Source: Methylobacterium mesophilicum SR1.6/6 (GTDB lineage: Bacteria > Pseudomonadota > Alphaproteobacteria > Rhizobiales > Beijerinckiaceae). Taken from it: a stretch of DNA of 64,000 nt. The DNA lies in assembly GCF_000364445.2 (NCBI RefSeq), contig NZ_CP043538.1:4855447-4919446 (forward strand), read 5' to 3'. The notes under the pieces were generated by a model. The model saw only the letters and a program-made list of their open reading frames with translations, was not told where the DNA came from and made no database searches. A program made the translations under genes and the position numbers. Shown in pieces: positions 23,151-32,431 of this stretch (position 1 is its first letter; each line of letters begins with the position of its first letter).

Positions 23151-24605
23151 ATGCCGATGAATCGCCGCTCGCTCATCGGGGCCGCGGGCCTCGCCCTGAC
23201 GGCGCCCGCCCTTCAGGGGGCACAGGCCGCCGAGGCGGCCAAGCCGGCTCCCAAGGCGCCCCCGCCGCCGGTGACGAAGACCCTGGCGCAATGGATCCTG
23301 TCATCCTCCTACGACGCGCTGCCCGATCCCGTCCGCCGCGAGGGCGTGCGCAGCTTCCTCAACTGGGTGGGTGTGGCGATCGGCGGCTCGCATCACGAGA
23401 CCGTGGACGTGGCGGTCTCGGCGCTGCAGCCATTCTCGGGGCCGCCGCAGGCGGGCCTGTTCGGCCGGACCGAGCGGTTCGACATCATGAACGCCGCGTT
23501 CCTCAACGGCGTGTCGAGCCACATCTTCGACTTCGACGACACCCACCTGAAGACCATCATCCACCCGGCCGGCCCGGTCGCCTCGGCGATCCTGGCCTAC
23601 GCGGCGATGAAGCCGGTCTCCGGCAAGGACTTCCTCGACGCCCTGGTGGTCGGCATCGAGGCCGAGTGCCGGATCGGCAACGCCGTCTACCCGAACCACT
23701 ACGATGCCGGCTGGCACATCACCGGCACCGCGGGCGTGTTCGGAGCGGCCGCCGCCGCGGGTAAGCTGATGGGGCTCACCGAGCAGCAGATGGTCTACGC
23801 GCTCGGCCTCGCCGCCTCGCAGCCGGTTGGCCTGCGCGAGTCGTTCGGCTCCATGAACAAGAGCTTCAACCCGGGCCGCGCCGCGTCCAACGGCCTGTTC
23901 GCGGCGATCCTGGCCGCGAAGGGCTTTACCTCGTCGGACGGGATGATCGAGGCCAAGCGCGGCTGGGCCAACACGATCTCCACCAAGCAGGACTGGTCCG
24001 AGATCACCGACGGCCTCGGCACCCGCTACGAGGCGCAGCTCAACACCTACAAGCCCTTCGCCTGCGGGATCGTCATGCACCCGACGATCGACGCCGCGAT
24101 CCAGATCCGCGACGAAGACCACGTCAAGCCGGAGGACATCAAGCGCGTCGACCTGAAGGTCCACCCGCTGGTGCTGGAATTGACCGGCAAGACCGCGCCG
24201 AAGACCGGCCTGGAGGGCAAGTTCAGCATCTACCACGCCGCCGCGGTGGCCTTCGTGGAGGGCGCGGGCGGCGAGAAGCAGTTCAGCGACCGGGCGGTGA
24301 ACGACCCGCGGGTGGTTGCGCTCCGGCAGAAGGTGGTCCCGGTGATCACCCCCGGCATCGACGCCGCGCAGGTCGACATGACCGTGACGCTGAATGACGG
24401 GCGAACCGTCCACCGGCACATCGAGCACGCCATCGGCAGCGTCGAGAAGCCGATGTCGGACGCGCAGCTGGAGGCGAAGTTCGCTGACCTCGCGGCGGGC
24501 GTTCTTCCGGAGGCGCAGGCCAAGCGGGTGATGCAGCTGTGCTGGTCTCTGCCCGAGCTCAAGGATGCGGGCGAGGTGGCGCGGGCCGGCGTCGCGGGGG
24601 CGTAA
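23151..24605 (+). CDS. Tat-exported MmgE/PrpD family protein
   Basis: A 484-residue protein of the 2-methylcitrate dehydratase / aconitate decarboxylase fold. The N-terminus MPMNRRSLIGAAGLALTAPAL followed by AQA is a twin-arginine signal, so export folded to the periplasm is likely, which is unusual for this cytoplasmic family. Family motifs follow: FLNGVSSHIFDFDDTHLKTIIHP near residue 120, the helical domain, and FSIYHAAAVAFVEG near 365. The substrate is unknown. The first gene of the window is the C-terminal end of a relative. Confidence 0.83.
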   Translation: MPMNRRSLIGAAGLALTAPALQGAQAAEAAKPAPKAPPPPVTKTLAQWILSSSYDALPDPVRREGVRSFLNWVGVAIGGSHHETVDVAVSALQPFSGPPQAGLFGRTERFDIMNAAFLNGVSSHIFDFDDTHLKTIIHPAGPVASAILAYAAMKPVSGKDFLDALVVGIEAECRIGNAVYPNHYDAGWHITGTAGVFGAAAAAGKLMGLTEQQMVYALGLAASQPVGLRESFGSMNKSFNPGRAASNGLFAAILAAKGFTSSDGMIEAKRGWANTISTKQDWSEITDGLGTRYEAQLNTYKPFACGIVMHPTIDAAIQIRDEDHVKPEDIKRVDLKVHPLVLELTGKTAPKTGLEGKFSIYHAAAVAFVEGAGGEKQFSDRAVNDPRVVALRQKVVPVITPGIDAAQVDMTVTLNDGRTVHRHIEHAIGSVEKPMSDAQLEAKFADLAAGVLPEAQAKRVMQLCWSLPELKDAGEVARAGVAGA

Positions 24606-24719
24606 CGGCTCCGTGAACGCCGCGGGATCGTTTTCGGCCCCCATGCCGTTCCCCGTCCGCGAGGCTCCCGTCGATCCCGGCGGCCGCCCGCGCGTGGCGT
24701 TCGGGACGCGGGTTACGGT

Positions 24720-26768
24720 ATGGGCACGAGAACCCCGGTCGGGGTCGAACCGGCAGCGCGGCCCGGGACGCCGCTGATCCCGCCGCGGCCGACTCGCGTG
24801 GCCGCCGCCGAGACGCCGCGGGCCGCCATGGCGTCGCCGGTGGTGGTCGGCGCCACGATCATCGCGGCCCTCTATTTCGGCCGCGACATCTTCATCCCGA
24901 TCGCGATCGCCCTGCTGCTGTCCTTCGTGCTGACGCCGCTGGTGAACCGCCTGCGGCGCCTGCGCCTGCCGCGGCTGGTGGCGGTGGGGATCAGCGTCCT
25001 GCTGACCGTGGGCATCGTGGCGGCGCTCGCAACGCTGATCGGGATCCAGGCCGCCGATCTCGCCAGCGACGTCCCGCGCTACCGGACGACGATCGAGCGC
25101 AAGGTCGAGGGCTTGCGCGACTCCCCCGTCGGCCACGTGACCGCGTACGTGGCCAATATCGGGCGGGCGCTGCACGGCGGCGCCAAGGAGGCCGGCGACG
25201 CGGAGACGCCGAAGCCCGCTCCGCCGCCGCAGCCGCGTCCGGAGCAGGCGCAGTCCCCGAAGCCCGTCCTCGTCGAGGTCGCCGCGTCCCAACCGGGTTC
25301 GCTGGAGATGCTCTCCACGGTGCTCACGCCGGTGATGCATCCCCTGGCCACCGTCGGCATCGTCTTCGTGGTGCTGCTGTTCGTCCTGATGCAGCGCGAG
25401 GATCTGCGCGACCGCATGATCCGTCTGGCCGGATCGAGCGACCTGCACCGCACCACCGTGGCGATGGACGACGCCGCCAAGCGGCTGAGCCGCTACTTCG
25501 TGGTGCAGCTCGCCCTCAATGCCGGCTTCGGCATCGTGATCGGCATCGGCCTCTACCTGATCGGCGTGCCGAACCCGGTGCTGTGGGCGATCTTCTCGGC
25601 CCTGATGCGCTTCGTGCCGTATCTCGGCGCCGTCCTGTCGGCGATCCTGCCGATGGCGCTCGCCGCCGCGGTCGATCCCGGCTGGAACATGATGATCGCC
25701 GTGGCGATCCTGTTCATCGTGCTCGAGCCGCTCACCGGCCAGGTGTTCGAGCCGATCTTCTACGGGCAGTCCACCGGGCTCTCGCCCTTCGCGGTCCTGG
25801 TCTCGGCCCTGTTCTGGACCTGGCTCTGGGGCCCGGTCGGCCTGCTGCTCTCGACGCCGCTGACCGTCTGCCTCGTGGTGCTGGGCCGCTACGTCGAGCA
25901 CCTGGAGTTCCTGGACGTGCTGTTCGGCGACCGGCCGGCGCTGACGCCGGTGCAGAACTTCTACCAGCGGATCCTCGCGGGCGATTCCGAGGAGGTGCTG
26001 GGCCATGCCGAGCTGATCCTGCAGCAATGCTCGCTCTCGTCCTACTACGACGAGGTGGTCCTCAAGGCGCTGGAACTTGCCGCCCGGGATGCCGCCCGGG
26101 GCGTGCTGACCGCGCGCCAGAAGGCGGCGATGCGCGCCGCCCTGGCCGAGCTGATCGCCGACCTCTCCGACCGGAGCGACGCGGTCATGGGCGCGGCCAA
26201 CGAGGGCGAGGAGGGGGCCTGCAGCCCGCTGCCCATGGGCCCGGCCCCGGAGGCGCTGCCCGCCGCCTGGACGCGCCAGGGCGCGGTGCTGTGCGTCGCC
26301 GGACGGGGCTTCCTGGACGAGGCCGCCTCCGCCATCCTCGCGCAGATCCTCGAGAAGCGCGGCCTCGGCGTCCGCACGGTCCCCTTCGCCGAGACGGCCG
26401 CGGTGCGGATCGGGCGGTTTGAGGCGGGTCCGGCCCGCATGGCCTGCGTGGTCTCCCTCGCCCTCGACGGCGAGCCGACTCACCTGCGCCGGCTGATCCG
26501 CCGCCTTGAGGGCCGGATCCCCGGCGTGCCGATCCTGCTCGGGCTCTGGCTGACCCAGGAGGCGGAGGCCGACCGCGGTGCCGGCGGATCGAGGCATGCG
26601 GCGGAGGCGGACGGGCAGGTGCATTCGCTGCGCGAGGCCGTCGAGGCGGTTCTGGCCGCCGCGCAGGCGGACGCCGCTCCGGCCGGGACCGGGGCGGAGG
26701 CCGCGCCGGAACCGAGGCCGGAAGCGCAGGACGCAGCGCCGCGCGAAGCGGCGCCGGCCGGGGCATGA
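24720..26768 (+). CDS. AI-2E family transporter with a C-terminal extension
   Basis: A 682-residue membrane protein. Residues 35-400 carry the PerM/AI-2E exporter-like fold: paired N-terminal helices, a Pro-rich loop near 155-180, then GVPNPVLWAIFSALMRFVPYLG and a long helix pair. The substrate is not known; the family includes TqsA and Na+/H+ antiporter-like members. After about residue 410 comes a cytosolic tail of some 270 residues: a helical part, then a Rossmann-like stretch (GAVLCVAGRGFLDEAASAIL, then RMACVVSLALDGE and IPGVPILLGLW), and an Ala/Pro/Glu-rich end. The tail is like a B12-binding-type flavodoxin fold in shape but has no DxHxxG motif. Confidence 0.8.
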   Translation: MGTRTPVGVEPAARPGTPLIPPRPTRVAAAETPRAAMASPVVVGATIIAALYFGRDIFIPIAIALLLSFVLTPLVNRLRRLRLPRLVAVGISVLLTVGIVAALATLIGIQAADLASDVPRYRTTIERKVEGLRDSPVGHVTAYVANIGRALHGGAKEAGDAETPKPAPPPQPRPEQAQSPKPVLVEVAASQPGSLEMLSTVLTPVMHPLATVGIVFVVLLFVLMQREDLRDRMIRLAGSSDLHRTTVAMDDAAKRLSRYFVVQLALNAGFGIVIGIGLYLIGVPNPVLWAIFSALMRFVPYLGAVLSAILPMALAAAVDPGWNMMIAVAILFIVLEPLTGQVFEPIFYGQSTGLSPFAVLVSALFWTWLWGPVGLLLSTPLTVCLVVLGRYVEHLEFLDVLFGDRPALTPVQNFYQRILAGDSEEVLGHAELILQQCSLSSYYDEVVLKALELAARDAARGVLTARQKAAMRAALAELIADLSDRSDAVMGAANEGEEGACSPLPMGPAPEALPAAWTRQGAVLCVAGRGFLDEAASAILAQILEKRGLGVRTVPFAETAAVRIGRFEAGPARMACVVSLALDGEPTHLRRLIRRLEGRIPGVPILLGLWLTQEAEADRGAGGSRHAAEADGQVHSLREAVEAVLAAAQADAAPAGTGAEAAPEPRPEAQDAAPREAAPAGA

Positions 26769-27137
26769 GCCAGAGGAGCTCCGAACTCAGATTAACGAGA
26801 CCCGGCTCGATCTCAGAGGGACAATCCCGTCAGTCCGGGACTGCGGAGCAGGGCCCGGAATCCGGATCCGCACCGCGCGCTTGGCAAGGCATGGTCGGCG
26901 GCTCTGGATTGCCCGCCTCCGGCGTGCCCCTTCGGGTCCGGGCTCGCCCGCGGCGCCCCGGACTGACGGCGTGGTTGTCACGCGGCAATTGTCACACGGA
27001 AGAGGGGCAACCCCTGAACCCGCGCTCGCAGCTCTCATGATCCGGGGAGGGGGCTTGACGGGCAGGGGGCGCCCCGATTTCGTCGGGTACCGGCGGCCCG
27101 GCCGGGCGATCTCCGGGCGGAACAGGAAAGAGAGCCG
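26769..27137. other. Intergenic region, no gene seen
   Basis: About 370 bases between the AI-2E transporter and hisN. It holds a direct repeat, TTGTCACGCGG at 26975-26985 and TTGTCACACGG at 26989-26999, with a 14-base period, which could be a regulator site. hisN has a GAAAGAGAG ribosome-binding region just before its ATG. A short open frame at 26765-27040 has atypical composition and was not accepted. Confidence 0.4.
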
Positions 27138-27926
27138 ATGAGCGTCGTCGAACTCGGGCGGTTCATGGACGACCTCGCGGACGCGTCCGGGAAGGCAATC
27201 GTGCCGTTCTACCGCGCCCAGTTCAGCCTCGACGACAAGGCCGGCGGCGGGGCGCCCTTCGATCCGGTCACCGAGGCCGACCGGGCGGCCGAGGTCGTCC
27301 TGCGGGCGATGATCGGCCAGACCTTTCCGGGGCACGGGATCCTGGGCGAGGAATTCGGCTCCGAGCGCACCGACGCCGAGTGCGTCTGGGTCCTCGACCC
27401 GATCGACGGCACCCGCGCCTTCATCGCCGGCCTGCCGACCTGGGGTACCCTGATCGGGCTGACCCACAACGGCGTGCCGGTGCGCGGGATGATGCACCAG
27501 CCCTACCTCGCTGAGCGGTTCACGGGGGACGGGCACAGCGCGAAGCTCCGCACGCCGTCGGGCGAGCGGACCCTGCGCACGCGCCGCTGCGCAGACCTCG
27601 GGCAGGCGATCCTGGCGACCACGGACCCCCGGCTGTTCGCGGCCGGCGAGGAAGCCGAGCGCTTCCGGTTGCTGGAGGGCCAGGTGCGGATGTCCCGCTA
27701 CGGCGCGGATTGCTACGCCTACTGCATGCTGGCGGCTGGCCAGATCGACCTCGTGGTCGAGGCCGGGCTGAAGCCCTACGACATCGTCGCGCTGATCCCG
27801 ATCGTCGAGGGGGCAGGGGGGCGGGTCACGGCCTGGGACGGGGGCTCGGCGGCGGGCGGCGGGCGGGTCGTGGCGGCCGGCGATCCGCGGCTGCACGCGG
27901 CGGCGCTCAAGGTGCTGAACCCGTGA
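27138..27926 (+). CDS. hisN: Histidinol-phosphatase of the inositol monophosphatase family
   Basis: A 262-residue Mg-dependent phosphatase. It has DPVTEADRAAEVVLR, the Glu of LGEEFGSE, and WVLDPIDGTRAFIAGLPTWGTLI, the metal-binding DPIDGT motif; the GTRAFIAGLPTWGT form marks HisN (and related CysQ-like) members more than inositol phosphatases. A late DLVVEAGLKPYDIVALIPI replaces the usual W-D-x-x-x motif with YDIVA. It should remove phosphate from L-histidinol phosphate, the last-but-one step of histidine synthesis, though other sugar phosphates are possible. No other his gene is near. Confidence 0.85.
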   Translation: MSVVELGRFMDDLADASGKAIVPFYRAQFSLDDKAGGGAPFDPVTEADRAAEVVLRAMIGQTFPGHGILGEEFGSERTDAECVWVLDPIDGTRAFIAGLPTWGTLIGLTHNGVPVRGMMHQPYLAERFTGDGHSAKLRTPSGERTLRTRRCADLGQAILATTDPRLFAAGEEAERFRLLEGQVRMSRYGADCYAYCMLAAGQIDLVVEAGLKPYDIVALIPIVEGAGGRVTAWDGGSAAGGGRVVAAGDPRLHAAALKVLNP

Positions 27927-27989
27927 GGCGGGAGACGCATGCGATCGTCTCGGTCGGCGACACGCGATCCGATCGAGACGACGCGCGCC

Positions 27990-28018
27990 TTTCCTCCCCC
28001 CGCAGAGGGGGGAGGAAA
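27990..28018. terminator. Perfect 12-bp hairpin downstream of hisN
   Basis: TTTCCTCCCCCC at 27990-28001 pairs exactly with GGGGGGAGGAAA at 28007-28018 around a GCAGA loop. It is 64 bases after hisN. The strong stem with A/T at its base suits a transcript end or a dispersed intergenic hairpin of Methylobacterium. Confidence 0.5.
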
Positions 28019-28056
28019 CGCGCTGCGGCTCCGATCCATGACCGGAACCCTTTCGC

Positions 28057-29226
28057 GTGCTGCTGAACGCGCTGATCCTGTTCACGGCCCTGTTGCCCCG
28101 CGCGGAGGCGGACGCCGATGCATGGCTGCGGGCCAGACCGCCCGCGATGACGAGCGTATCGCCCGCGGCGCCGGCACCGCCACGCTTCGACCCGGCCACC
28201 CGGTCCGTCTCCAACTGGCACGCGCAGACCGGCCAGCACCTGCTGCCGCAGGCACTGGCCGTGACGGCCTCGCTGGCCGAGGATCCGTCCTACGTGGCCC
28301 GCTGCGTGCGGCTCAACAACGGCTGGTGCATCAAGTCGGCCCGATGGCCGGGGGAGATCGGCGCCGACGGGGAGGGCCACACCGCCTTCGCCACCCTGGA
28401 TGACGGCGCCGACGCCGCGGCGAGCCTGCTGCGGCGCTACTACCGCGACTACGGCCGCCGGACGGCGCTCGCCATCGTGCGCCGCTGGGCGCCGGCCGAG
28501 TGCCGCGTCGGCTCCGCGCCCGCGCGGCCGGGCCGCGCGTGGGCGACGCCCGCCGTCTCGGCGGCGCTGGCGCCGCGGGGCCTCGGGCGGACCCTGCGCG
28601 CCCGCTTCCTCGCCGCGCACCGGCCCGGCGGCGCGCCGCGGGGCCGGGCCTCCGCCCTGCGGGTGCAGCCCTGGTCGCCGCTCGCCCGCATGGCCGGCCG
28701 GCGCCCGGTCGTGCGCTCGCACGTGGCGACGCTCCAGCCGGTCCCCGATATCGCCGCGGGCCTGTCCCCGGCGGCCAAGTCCCCGGCGGCCAAGTCCCCG
28801 GCGGCAGAATCCCTGGCGGCCGGACGCCCGGCCCGGGGCGCCGCGGATCCGGCGGCACTCCTCGACCGCAAGGCGCCGAGCCGCGTCCCGAGTCCCGACC
28901 GGATGGTCGTAGAATCCGCGCTCCTGCCGGCCATCGCCACCGGCCTGCCGGTCCTCGACCTGCGCCTGCCCGCCCCGCTCTGCACCGGCGACGAGGTGCG
29001 GATCCAGGCCTATGCCAACCGGATCAGCGCCAGCGTCGGCCTGAAGCCCGGCGACGATCTCGACCTGTTCGGGCCGGACGGCACGCCGCGTCCCAATCTC
29101 GCGCCGGTGATGCTGGCGATGTCGGCGGTGGAACTCGGCACGCTCCGGGCCGGCCCGGACCTCGTCGCCGGGGCGATCACCCGTCTCAGGCCGCCCACGC
29201 CGGCGGCCAACAGCGCGTCGCCCTAA
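28057..29226 (+). CDS. Exported protein with a conserved Trp/Cys-rich module, function unknown
   Basis: A 389-residue protein with a signal peptide (MLLNALILFTALLPRAEA). Residues 90-150 hold the one conserved region, CVRLNNGWCIKSARWPGEIG, then GHTAFATLDDGADAAASLLR and ALAIVRRWAPAEC, which is shared with many rhizobial proteins of unknown role; two pairs of cysteines may form disulfides. A low-complexity part follows, including 15-base tandem repeats coding PAAKS at 28765-28809. The end has a globular part of about 90 residues. The start is GTG at 28057; no strong ribosome-binding site is seen. Confidence 0.55.
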   Translation: MLLNALILFTALLPRAEADADAWLRARPPAMTSVSPAAPAPPRFDPATRSVSNWHAQTGQHLLPQALAVTASLAEDPSYVARCVRLNNGWCIKSARWPGEIGADGEGHTAFATLDDGADAAASLLRRYYRDYGRRTALAIVRRWAPAECRVGSAPARPGRAWATPAVSAALAPRGLGRTLRARFLAAHRPGGAPRGRASALRVQPWSPLARMAGRRPVVRSHVATLQPVPDIAAGLSPAAKSPAAKSPAAESLAAGRPARGAADPAALLDRKAPSRVPSPDRMVVESALLPAIATGLPVLDLRLPAPLCTGDEVRIQAYANRISASVGLKPGDDLDLFGPDGTPRPNLAPVMLAMSAVELGTLRAGPDLVAGAITRLRPPTPAANSASP

Positions 29227-29312
29227 GAGCAAGCCTTGCGGTTCGACCCGAGTCGCGCCACCTCTGCCGCGCCACCCGTGCCCCACCCATCCCCCTCACG
29301 ACGAGCCCGCCC

Positions 29313-30757
29313 GTGCCCCTGACCGACCTTGCCGCGCGCGCCGGCTCGGCCGTCAAAGCCTTCGCCGAAGCCTCCCACGACCTCCTGATCCAGCCGACCC
29401 TCCGGCTCGGGGTCACCGGGCTCGCGCGCTCGGGCAAGACCGTGTTCACCACGGCGCTGATCCACCATCTCGTGGAGACCCACGCGCTGCCGGCCTTCGC
29501 GCCCGCGCAGGAGGGCCGCCTGCGCCGCGCCAAGCTGGTGCCGCAGCCCGACGACGACGTGCCGCGCTTCCCCTTCGAGGAGCATTTCGCGACGTTGACC
29601 GAGGCGCGGCGCTGGCCGCGCTCCACAGACCGGATCAGCCAGTTCCGCCTGGAGATCGCCTACGAGCGCGCCGCCGGCTGGCGCACCGGCCCCGCAACCC
29701 TGATGCTGGACGTGGTCGATTACCCGGGCGAATGGCTCCTCGACCTCGCGCTGATCGAGACCAGCTACACGGCCTGGTCCCGGGCCACGATCGGCGGCAC
29801 CCGTCGCCCGGGCCGCGCCGCGGTCGCGGCGCCGTGGCTGGAGGCACTCAAGGGCTTCGATCCCAACGGCCCCCTCGACGAGATCGCGGCCGAGCGGGCG
29901 AGCGAGGCGTTCAAGGCCTATCTCGCCGGGCTGCGCGCCGGCCCGGAATCGGTCGCCACGACGCCCCCGGGCCGGTTCCTGATGCCCGGCGATCTCGCGG
30001 GCTCTCCCGCGCTCACCTTCGCGCCGCTCGACCGCCTGACCGAGACGATCGCACCCGACAGCCTCGCCGGGCTGATGGAGCGCCGGTTCGAGGCCTACAA
30101 GAGCAAGGTGGTCACGCCGTTCTTCCGCGACCATTTCCAGCGGGTCGACCGGCAGATCGTGCTGGTGGACGTGCTCTCGGCGGTGGATGCCGGGCCGACC
30201 GCCCTGGCGGAGCTGGAGGAGGCGCTGGACGCGGTGCTGCTGAGCCTCAACATCGGCCGCAACACGGTCCTGTCCCGGCTGTTCGCCCCGCGGGCCGACC
30301 GGGTCCTGTTCGCCGCCACCAAGGCCGACCACCTCCACCAGACGAGCCACGACCGGCTCGACGCGCTGCTGCGGCTGCTCGTGTCTCGGGCGATGCGGCG
30401 GACCGAGGCCGCGGGCGCCCGGGTCGGCACCGTGGCGCTGGCCTCCGTGCGCGCCACCCGGGAGACCACCGTCCACGACGGCGCGGAGACGCTGCGAGCG
30501 GTGGCCGGCACCCCGGAGGCCGGCGAGGTGGTCGGCGACGCGGTGTTCGACGGGAACAGCGAGGCCGCGATCTTCCCGGGCGAATTGCCGGCCCGCGCCG
30601 AGGCGGTGCTGGAGGGCGCGGTCGAGCCGGGCTCGCTGCGCTTCCCGCGCTTCCGCCCCCCCTGGTGCGGCCCGACGGGCTCGGCCGCCCCGGACACCTG
30701 CCGCAGATCCGGCTGGACCGGGCGATGCAGTTCCTGATCGGCGACAGGCTGGCCTGA
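29313..30757 (+). CDS. YcjX-type GTPase-like protein, frameshifted near the C-terminus
   Basis: A P-loop protein of the YcjX / DUF463 family, with GLARSGKTVFTTALIHHLV near residue 31 and TLMLDVVDYPGEWLLDLAL near 130. In E. coli ycjX and ycjF lie beside psp stress genes. Frame 29313-30737 ends in a Trp/Cys-rich tail not seen in the family. The expected end, LVRPDGLGRPGHLPQIRL then FLIGDRLA, lies in the frame one base back and stops at 30757. The join is at seven C residues, 30656-30662; one extra C would restore the protein. An error in a homopolymer, a real mutation, or -1 frameshifting could explain it. The GTG at 29313 has a weak ribosome-binding site. The YcjF-type gene follows 16 bases later. 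Confidence 0.75.
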
Positions 30758-30773
30758 CGATGTTGGCGCGTCC

Positions 30774-31817
30774 ATGGAGCACCCAGCCATGACTTCCGGC
30801 CAGAAACCCCGCGCCTTCCGGATCACGCCCGAGCCCGCCGCGGAGCCGAGCGTGACCACGACACCGCTCAGCCCCCGGCCGCCGCAGGCGCGGATCGTGG
30901 AGGAGCCCTTCGAGATCGTCGACGCCGCCGACGGCGTCGCCGTGCCGGTGGCGCCGCGGCGGCGCTCGCCCTGGGGGGCGCTGTTCCTGTCGGCGGTCGG
31001 CGCCCTGGTCTCGCTGGGCATCGGCCTCTCGGTCGAGCGGATGATCGCCGACCTGTTCCAGGCCGCGCCCTGGCTCGGCTGGGTGGCGCTGGCCCTGCTC
31101 GGCCTCGCCGCCCTCGCGCTGACGGCGATCGTGGTGCGGGAACTCGCTGGCCTCCGGCGTGAGCGGAAGATCGAGCGCCTGCGCCAATCGGCGATCGACG
31201 CCCTCGCGACCCGCGACCACACCGGCGCGCAGGCGGTGGTGCAGGCGCTCTCGACCTTCTACGCCGACCGCGACGCCCTGTCGGCGGGCCGCGCCCGGAT
31301 CGACGCCGCCGCCGACGCGATCCTCGACGTGGACGACCGGATCGGGCTGGCCGAGCACGAGCTGCTGGCCGGGCTCGACCGGCAGGCGCGCAACGCCATC
31401 GCGACGGCGGCCAAGCAGGTCTCGGCCGTGACGGCGCTCAGCCCGCGGGCGATCGTCGATGTGGCCTTCGTGGTGTTCGCGGCCGTGCGGCTGCTGCGCC
31501 GGATCGCCGCGATCTACGGCGGCCGGCCGGGCTTCCTGGGCTTCCTGCGGCTGGCGCGGGCGGCGCTCGCGCATCTCACCGTCACCGGCGGGATGGCGGT
31601 GGGCGAGAGCGTGATGCAGCAGGTGCTGGGCCTGGGGATCGCAGCCCGGGTCTCGGCGAAGCTGGGGGAGGGCGTGCTCAACGGGCTGATGACCGCCCGG
31701 TTCGGGCTGGCGGCGCTCAACGTCTGCCGGCCGCTGCCCTTCGTGCGGGAGGCCCCGCCGCGGCTCGCCGACGTCGCCGGCGAGCTGCTGCGCTCGGCCG
31801 AGGCCGAGCCGAAATAG
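30774..31817 (+). CDS. YcjF-type (TIGR01620/DUF697) membrane protein
   Basis: A 347-residue inner-membrane protein. A Pro-rich cytosolic N-terminus of about 65 residues is followed by two membrane helices near 70-90 and 100-122, then a DUF697-like hydrophobic domain with LTVTGGMAVGESVMQQVLG and ending RPLPF. It is the usual partner of the YcjX GTPase-like protein, encoded 16 bases upstream, so the pair should act together at the membrane, probably in envelope stress. Start ATG at 30774 or 30789 (MTSGQKPR) are both possible. Confidence 0.78.
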   Translation: MEHPAMTSGQKPRAFRITPEPAAEPSVTTTPLSPRPPQARIVEEPFEIVDAADGVAVPVAPRRRSPWGALFLSAVGALVSLGIGLSVERMIADLFQAAPWLGWVALALLGLAALALTAIVVRELAGLRRERKIERLRQSAIDALATRDHTGAQAVVQALSTFYADRDALSAGRARIDAAADAILDVDDRIGLAEHELLAGLDRQARNAIATAAKQVSAVTALSPRAIVDVAFVVFAAVRLLRRIAAIYGGRPGFLGFLRLARAALAHLTVTGGMAVGESVMQQVLGLGIAARVSAKLGEGVLNGLMTARFGLAALNVCRPLPFVREAPPRLADVAGELLRSAEAEPK

Positions 31818-31826
31818 GGAGGCGGG

Positions 31827-32051
31827 CTACTTGGCGCCCGCGGCGCGGCGGTTGGCGATGCGGGAGAACATGTTGCCGGTGTAGTCGGCGGTCTTGGGCT
31901 TCTCGGGCTCGCCGAGCTTGGCCTCGAAGGCCTCGATCCGCTTGAGCAGCGTCACGTCGTTGAACAGCGAGCTGTTGAAGTTGCTCTGGGCCCGGGGGCC
32001 GAGGGCGGTCTGCACCGCTTCGAGTCGTTCCAGAAGCTCTTTGCGCGTCAC
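31827..32051 (-). CDS. Small hypothetical protein
   Basis: A 74-residue cytosolic protein with a Lys/Glu/Leu-rich first helix (RKELLERLEAVQTALG) and a conserved-looking end, TADYTGNMFSRIANRRAAG. The GTG start at 32051 is preceded by GGAGAGCACC. It converges on the YcjF-type gene. No family recognised. Confidence 0.55.
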   Translation of the reverse strand: MTRKELLERLEAVQTALGPRAQSNFNSSLFNDVTLLKRIEAFEAKLGEPEKPKTADYTGNMFSRIANRRAAGAK

Positions 32052-32143
32052 GGTGCTCTCCAGAGGCGGCTTCGGGACGAAGGACCGCCCGTGCCGCCAC
32101 TGAAGAGGCCGGTGGTAAACAGCGCGTTAATGCGGCAACCGCC

Positions 32144-32431
32144 TCAGGGATCGGAGCCGGGCCATTGGCGGGCTCCGTGCAGTACGGCCAGGACTTCGAT
32201 CGCATCACCGACGATTCGGTAGGCCGCGATATCGGGTGTTCCCGGGATGACCGACTCGCGGGTGCCGGGGATCCGTCCGGGCCGGCCACGATGAGGATGA
32301 AGGCGCAGGCCTTCGACTCCATCGGCGATTCTGGCGATCACCCGGTTGGCGGCCTGCGGGTCCCGTAAACCGATGAAGGCGCGTGCGTGATGGAGATACC
32401 GCAGCGCGCGGCGCGTATAGCGCAGCCTCAC
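32144..32431 (-). CDS. RelE/ParE-type toxin
   Basis: A 95-residue toxin of the ParE side of the RelE/ParE superfamily: YTRRALRYLHHARAFIGLRD, then ANRVIARIADGVEGLRLHPHRGRPGRIPGTRES and YRIVGDAIEVLAVLHGARQWP, which is the classic strand with a final basic patch. ParE toxins act on gyrase; others cut mRNA. The GTG start overlaps the stop of the antitoxin by four bases (GTGA), so translation is coupled. Confidence 0.88.
   Translation of the reverse strand: MRLRYTRRALRYLHHARAFIGLRDPQAANRVIARIADGVEGLRLHPHRGRPGRIPGTRESVIPGTPDIAAYRIVGDAIEVLAVLHGARQWPGSDP

Noticed and set aside
26765..27040. Short plus-strand frame overlapping the end of the AI-2E gene
   Set aside because: It has a poor start, atypical composition and no family character.
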